NCBI GenBank assembly: GCA_029555925.1
Contig: JAKPQU010000041.1
Span: 1-7,507, forward strand
Reading direction: 5' to 3'
DNA: 7,507 nt
Source of the DNA: Bacillota bacterium
GTDB lineage: Bacteria; Eremiobacterota; SpSt-956; JAKJGF01
In this document: piece by piece, positions 5,041 through 7,507 of the stretch
Position numbering within the stretch: the stretch's first letter is position 1
Layout of the letters: each line of letters begins with the position of its first letter
Position numbers and translations under genes: made by a program
The notes under the pieces: model-generated
Database searches by the model: none
What the model saw: the letters and a program-made list of their open reading frames with translations, nothing else
Told to the model about the DNA's origin: nothing

Positions 5041-7299
5041 ATGATTTATTGTGATAAATGTGGCTACCAGAACAGAGTTAGTGCGAGATTCTGTAAAGGA
5101 TGTGGCGGGGAGGTAATTCCCACTACGCCTACAGGTATTTTACAGTCAGGTACACTCCTCGATAACCGTTATGAAATAAAAGGCCTGATAAAATCAGGTG
5201 GTATGGGAGCAGTTTATGAGGCACTCGATCACAGATTTGATAAAATCCGATGTGCCGTAAAGGAAATGATAGGTACCAGTACAAAACCTGACGATCTGGA
5301 ATATATGAAGGAAAGTTTCAGGAAAGAAGCACACATCCTTAGAGATCTCAGACATGTAAACCTTCCTGTCGTAATAGATTATTTTATAGAAGCAGGCCGT
5401 TATTATATTGTCATGGATTATGTTGAAGGTAAAGACCTTGAAACTCTTATGCATAGCTATGGAAGAGTGCCGGAAAATCTCGTGATATTATGGTCAAAAC
5501 AGATACTTGATGCTCTTGATTATCTTCACAGCCAGTCACCTCCTGTAATTTACAGGGATATGAAGCCCGGTAATGTAATGCTCCGTACATCAGACAGCAG
5601 AATTCTTCTTGTAGATTTTGGTATAGCAAGGACAGTCGTTCAGGACAGTGATAAGGTTATGACAGTAATAGGTACACCTGCCTATGCTCCTAATGAATTG
5701 TTTCAGGGTAAGCCTGAGCCACGTTCAGATTTATATTCTCTTGGAGCAACTATGCACTGTCTTTTAACAGGTGTGGTTCCTGTAACTCCCTTTTCTTTCA
5801 AGCCTGTGAGAGAACTAAATCCGGATGTTTCAGAAGAACTTGAAACCATAGTTATGAAAGCTCTTTCTATGAAAGTAGAAGACCGATACAGAAATGCAAA
5901 AGAAATGAAAGAAGTACTTGTGAAATTACCTGAATATGAAGGAACAGAAATGACTATTCCCCGGATGATTTCAGATGGAACTTCTTTCTCTCTGATACAG
6001 ACAGAAAAACCTCTGCTGACGCCGACAGAGAAGTCTGTTGTGCCACAGACAGAGAAACCGGTCTTACCTCCTACTCTACCCTATGGCTCTTTTATGGCAC
6101 AGGAGAATAAAATGGAAGTAAAATCTGAAATTCCTTCCATAGTTCATGAAAAATCGACAAAAGAGATTCTTCGGCAGGCAGAATTTCCGGCTCATGAAAA
6201 ATCGACAGAAGAAATTCCTGGTCAGGTACAATCATTAAAACCTGTGGAAGGTAGATCCTTTCTCATGACTTTTCTTATGGTTGCTGCAGTCGGAAGTGTT
6301 ACCTTATTTACAGGTTTAACAATTCTCTGTCTTATCATCTGGGTGGTTTTCGGTCATACTTTTGAAAAGAAATATAATAACTGGAGGGGAAATGAATTAT
6401 ATAATCAGTCCAGATATGAAGAAGCAATTAAATATTACAACAGAGCCCTTGAGATTGATAAAAATGACAGAGAAGCTTTGAATGGAAAAAAGGGGATTTT
6501 ACAGAAAGAGGGAGATGATTTATACAATCAGGGTAAATATGAAGATTCTCTTGAATATTATGAGAAAGTGCTTGCTATTGATGGAAATGATCCTTCTGCT
6601 TTACAGGGAAAAGCCTCTGTTTTAAAGTCCCGGGGAGATGATGCCTGTATGAATTACAAATATAAAGAAGCCCTTGAATATTATGATAAAGCCCTGAATA
6701 TTATTCCTGACTATAAAGATGCCTTGGATGGTAAGAAAAATGTGTATATAGTTCAGGGAGATGAGGTTTACAATCAGGGAAAATATTTGGAATCTCTCAA
6801 GTATTATAATAAAGCTCTGGATATAGACTCAAATGATGCCTATGTGTGGTTCATAAAGGGCTGGAGTCTTAAATTGATGGGACATTATGAAGAAGCACTG
6901 AAATGTTTCAATAAAACCATCAGTATCGATGAAACATATGTTGATGCATGGAGAAGCAGGGGAGATGTTTTAAAGGATCAGGGAAATTATGCAGAGGCCA
7001 TTATTGCTTACGATAAGGCTCTTAAGATTGATTCAAAGTGGGTTGATGCCTGGTGTGGCAAAGGAAATGTTTTATATGCCCGCGGGGATTATGAGGAAGC
7101 TTTAAAATGTTATGACAGAGCTCTGGATATTTCTCCTGAACATAAATATTCGTGGAACGGGAAAGGAAATGTGCTGTATTCACAGGGGGATTATGAAAAA
7201 TCCATAGAATATTATAATAAAGCCCTTTCCATTGATCCTGATTTCCAGATGGCAAGGGATAACAGGGAAAATGCCATGAAGGCTATGGGAAAATATTGA
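5041..7299 (+). CDS. Transmembrane Ser/Thr protein kinase with zinc ribbon and TPR sensor domain
   Basis: The product is 752 residues. An N-terminal zinc ribbon has Cys4, Cys7, Cys18 and Cys21. The kinase domain (about 44-297) keeps Lys74 (AVKEM), Glu96, YRDMKPGN with Asp173 and Asn178, DFG at 192-194, APNE near 216-219 and Arg282. It should therefore phosphorylate Ser/Thr. Two deviations are Lys51 where the first glycine of the loop is usual (KSGGMGAVY) and Tyr for His in the HRD motif; both occur in active bacterial kinases. A Pro/Glu/Thr-rich linker (300-405) precedes one membrane helix (about 407-438). Eight TPR repeats (446-749) follow, predicted outside the cytoplasm, where they would bind protein or peptide partners. 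The start is fixed by the zinc ribbon beginning at residue 1, although no SD is present. The gene stands alone. Confidence 0.93.
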   Translation: MIYCDKCGYQNRVSARFCKGCGGEVIPTTPTGILQSGTLLDNRYEIKGLIKSGGMGAVYEALDHRFDKIRCAVKEMIGTSTKPDDLEYMKESFRKEAHILRDLRHVNLPVVIDYFIEAGRYYIVMDYVEGKDLETLMHSYGRVPENLVILWSKQILDALDYLHSQSPPVIYRDMKPGNVMLRTSDSRILLVDFGIARTVVQDSDKVMTVIGTPAYAPNELFQGKPEPRSDLYSLGATMHCLLTGVVPVTPFSFKPVRELNPDVSEELETIVMKALSMKVEDRYRNAKEMKEVLVKLPEYEGTEMTIPRMISDGTSFSLIQTEKPLLTPTEKSVVPQTEKPVLPPTLPYGSFMAQENKMEVKSEIPSIVHEKSTKEILRQAEFPAHEKSTEEIPGQVQSLKPVEGRSFLMTFLMVAAVGSVTLFTGLTILCLIIWVVFGHTFEKKYNNWRGNELYNQSRYEEAIKYYNRALEIDKNDREALNGKKGILQKEGDDLYNQGKYEDSLEYYEKVLAIDGNDPSALQGKASVLKSRGDDACMNYKYKEALEYYDKALNIIPDYKDALDGKKNVYIVQGDEVYNQGKYLESLKYYNKALDIDSNDAYVWFIKGWSLKLMGHYEEALKCFNKTISIDETYVDAWRSRGDVLKDQGNYAEAIIAYDKALKIDSKWVDAWCGKGNVLYARGDYEEALKCYDRALDISPEHKYSWNGKGNVLYSQGDYEKSIEYYNKALSIDPDFQMARDNRENAMKAMGKY
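6145..6207 (+). repeat. 48-base-spaced duplication in the kinase linker
   Basis: CATGAAAAATCGACA occurs at 6145-6159 and 6193-6207, exactly 48 bases apart. It encodes HEKST in both places (residues 369-373 and 385-389). The flanking codons are also similar, so this is probably a tandem duplication in the disordered juxtamembrane linker. Confidence 0.6.
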
Positions 7300-7330
7300 G
7301 TAGTGTAAGGAATTTTTTATTCAAGACTGT

Positions 7331-7385
7331 AATAAGAGTATGTTGAAAAATTTACATTTTTTTAACATACTCTTATTGTATTTTT
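7331..7385 (+). terminator. Long-stem intrinsic terminator after the kinase gene
   Basis: AATAAGAGTATGTT (7331-7344) pairs perfectly with AACATACTCTTATT (7364-7377). The stem can extend six more pairs through A-rich 7345-7350 and T-rich 7358-7363, leaving a loop of seven bases. Five T residues follow at 7381-7385, within eight bases of the stem. It begins 31 bases after the kinase stop codon. Confidence 0.85.
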
Positions 7386-7448
7386 CCCCGGAATAATTTA
7401 CTATTTCAATGGAGTTTTATCACGAATGCTGAAAAAGATGCTCTTTCC

Positions 7449-7507
7449 ATGGCAGAAAAATTTGAAAGTTATAAATTTCTTAACTCTTTGACCGATGAAC
7501 AGCTTAT
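7449..7507 (+). CDS. Possible 5' end of a further gene, cut by the window
   Basis: From ATG 7449 the frame stays open to the window end and reads MAEKFESYKFLNSLTDEQL, plausible for a soluble, charged protein. The same frame is open back past the terminator, and NAEKDALS precedes the ATG with protein-like composition, so the true start may be upstream or non-standard. A GGAG at 7411-7414 serves no start in this frame. Too little is visible to name a product. Confidence 0.35.
   Translation, partial: MAEKFESYKFLNSLTDEQL

Noticed and set aside
5041..7299. Pseudokinase
   Set aside because: The catalytic Lys74, Glu96, Asp173, Asn178 and DFG Asp192 are all present. The Tyr in place of the HRD histidine and Lys51 in the glycine loop are tolerated variants.

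Overview
The window looks like a chromosomal segment from an uncultured bacterium of moderate-to-low GC content. It uses Shine-Dalgarno (SD) initiation for at least three genes, has intrinsic terminators with U-runs, and carries a zinc-ribbon/Ser-Thr kinase/TPR receptor. Short heptanucleotide tandem arrays lie between genes. Kinases with the IKSGGMGAVY-type glycine loop and heptamer-rich spacers occur in several candidate phyla, so I do not assign a phylum. I see no tRNA, rRNA, transposase, integrase or CRISPR array.

Layout. Positions 1-141 hold a palindromic MITE-like element cut by the window edge. Positions 142-407 are a leader region with a pair of mutually exclusive hairpins and a possible promoter. 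Positions 408-3233 are a tight four-gene operon ending in a GAAA-loop terminator. The first two genes encode related two-helix membrane proteins with glycine-zipper helices. The third encodes a large Gly/Ala-rich multi-helix protein. The fourth encodes a single-helix protein with a Coa1-like C-terminal domain. A heptamer cassette (3303-3370) then lies directly in front of a radical SAM gene (ATG at 3375), which has SPASM-like auxiliary cysteines and a TPR tail. A 322-base spacer (4719-5040) holds a hairpin region, a second MITE-like element (4863-4995) and another heptamer array ending one base before the kinase start. The kinase gene (5041-7299) ends at a long-stem terminator, and the last bases may begin another gene.

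How the parts may work together. The four-gene operon is a coherent, apparently undescribed membrane module: no enzyme, no signal peptides, three co-encoded glycine-zipper proteins and one anchored Coa1-like domain. The radical SAM enzyme and the transmembrane kinase are separate units, each with C-terminal TPR repeats. Nothing in the sequence ties them functionally to the membrane operon beyond adjacency.

The most striking non-coding signal is the heptamer family. All its units reduce to TYAC plus three bases, on either strand. They build both the hairpin elements and the direct 5' flanks of two genes, whose SD sequences appear to have been displaced.
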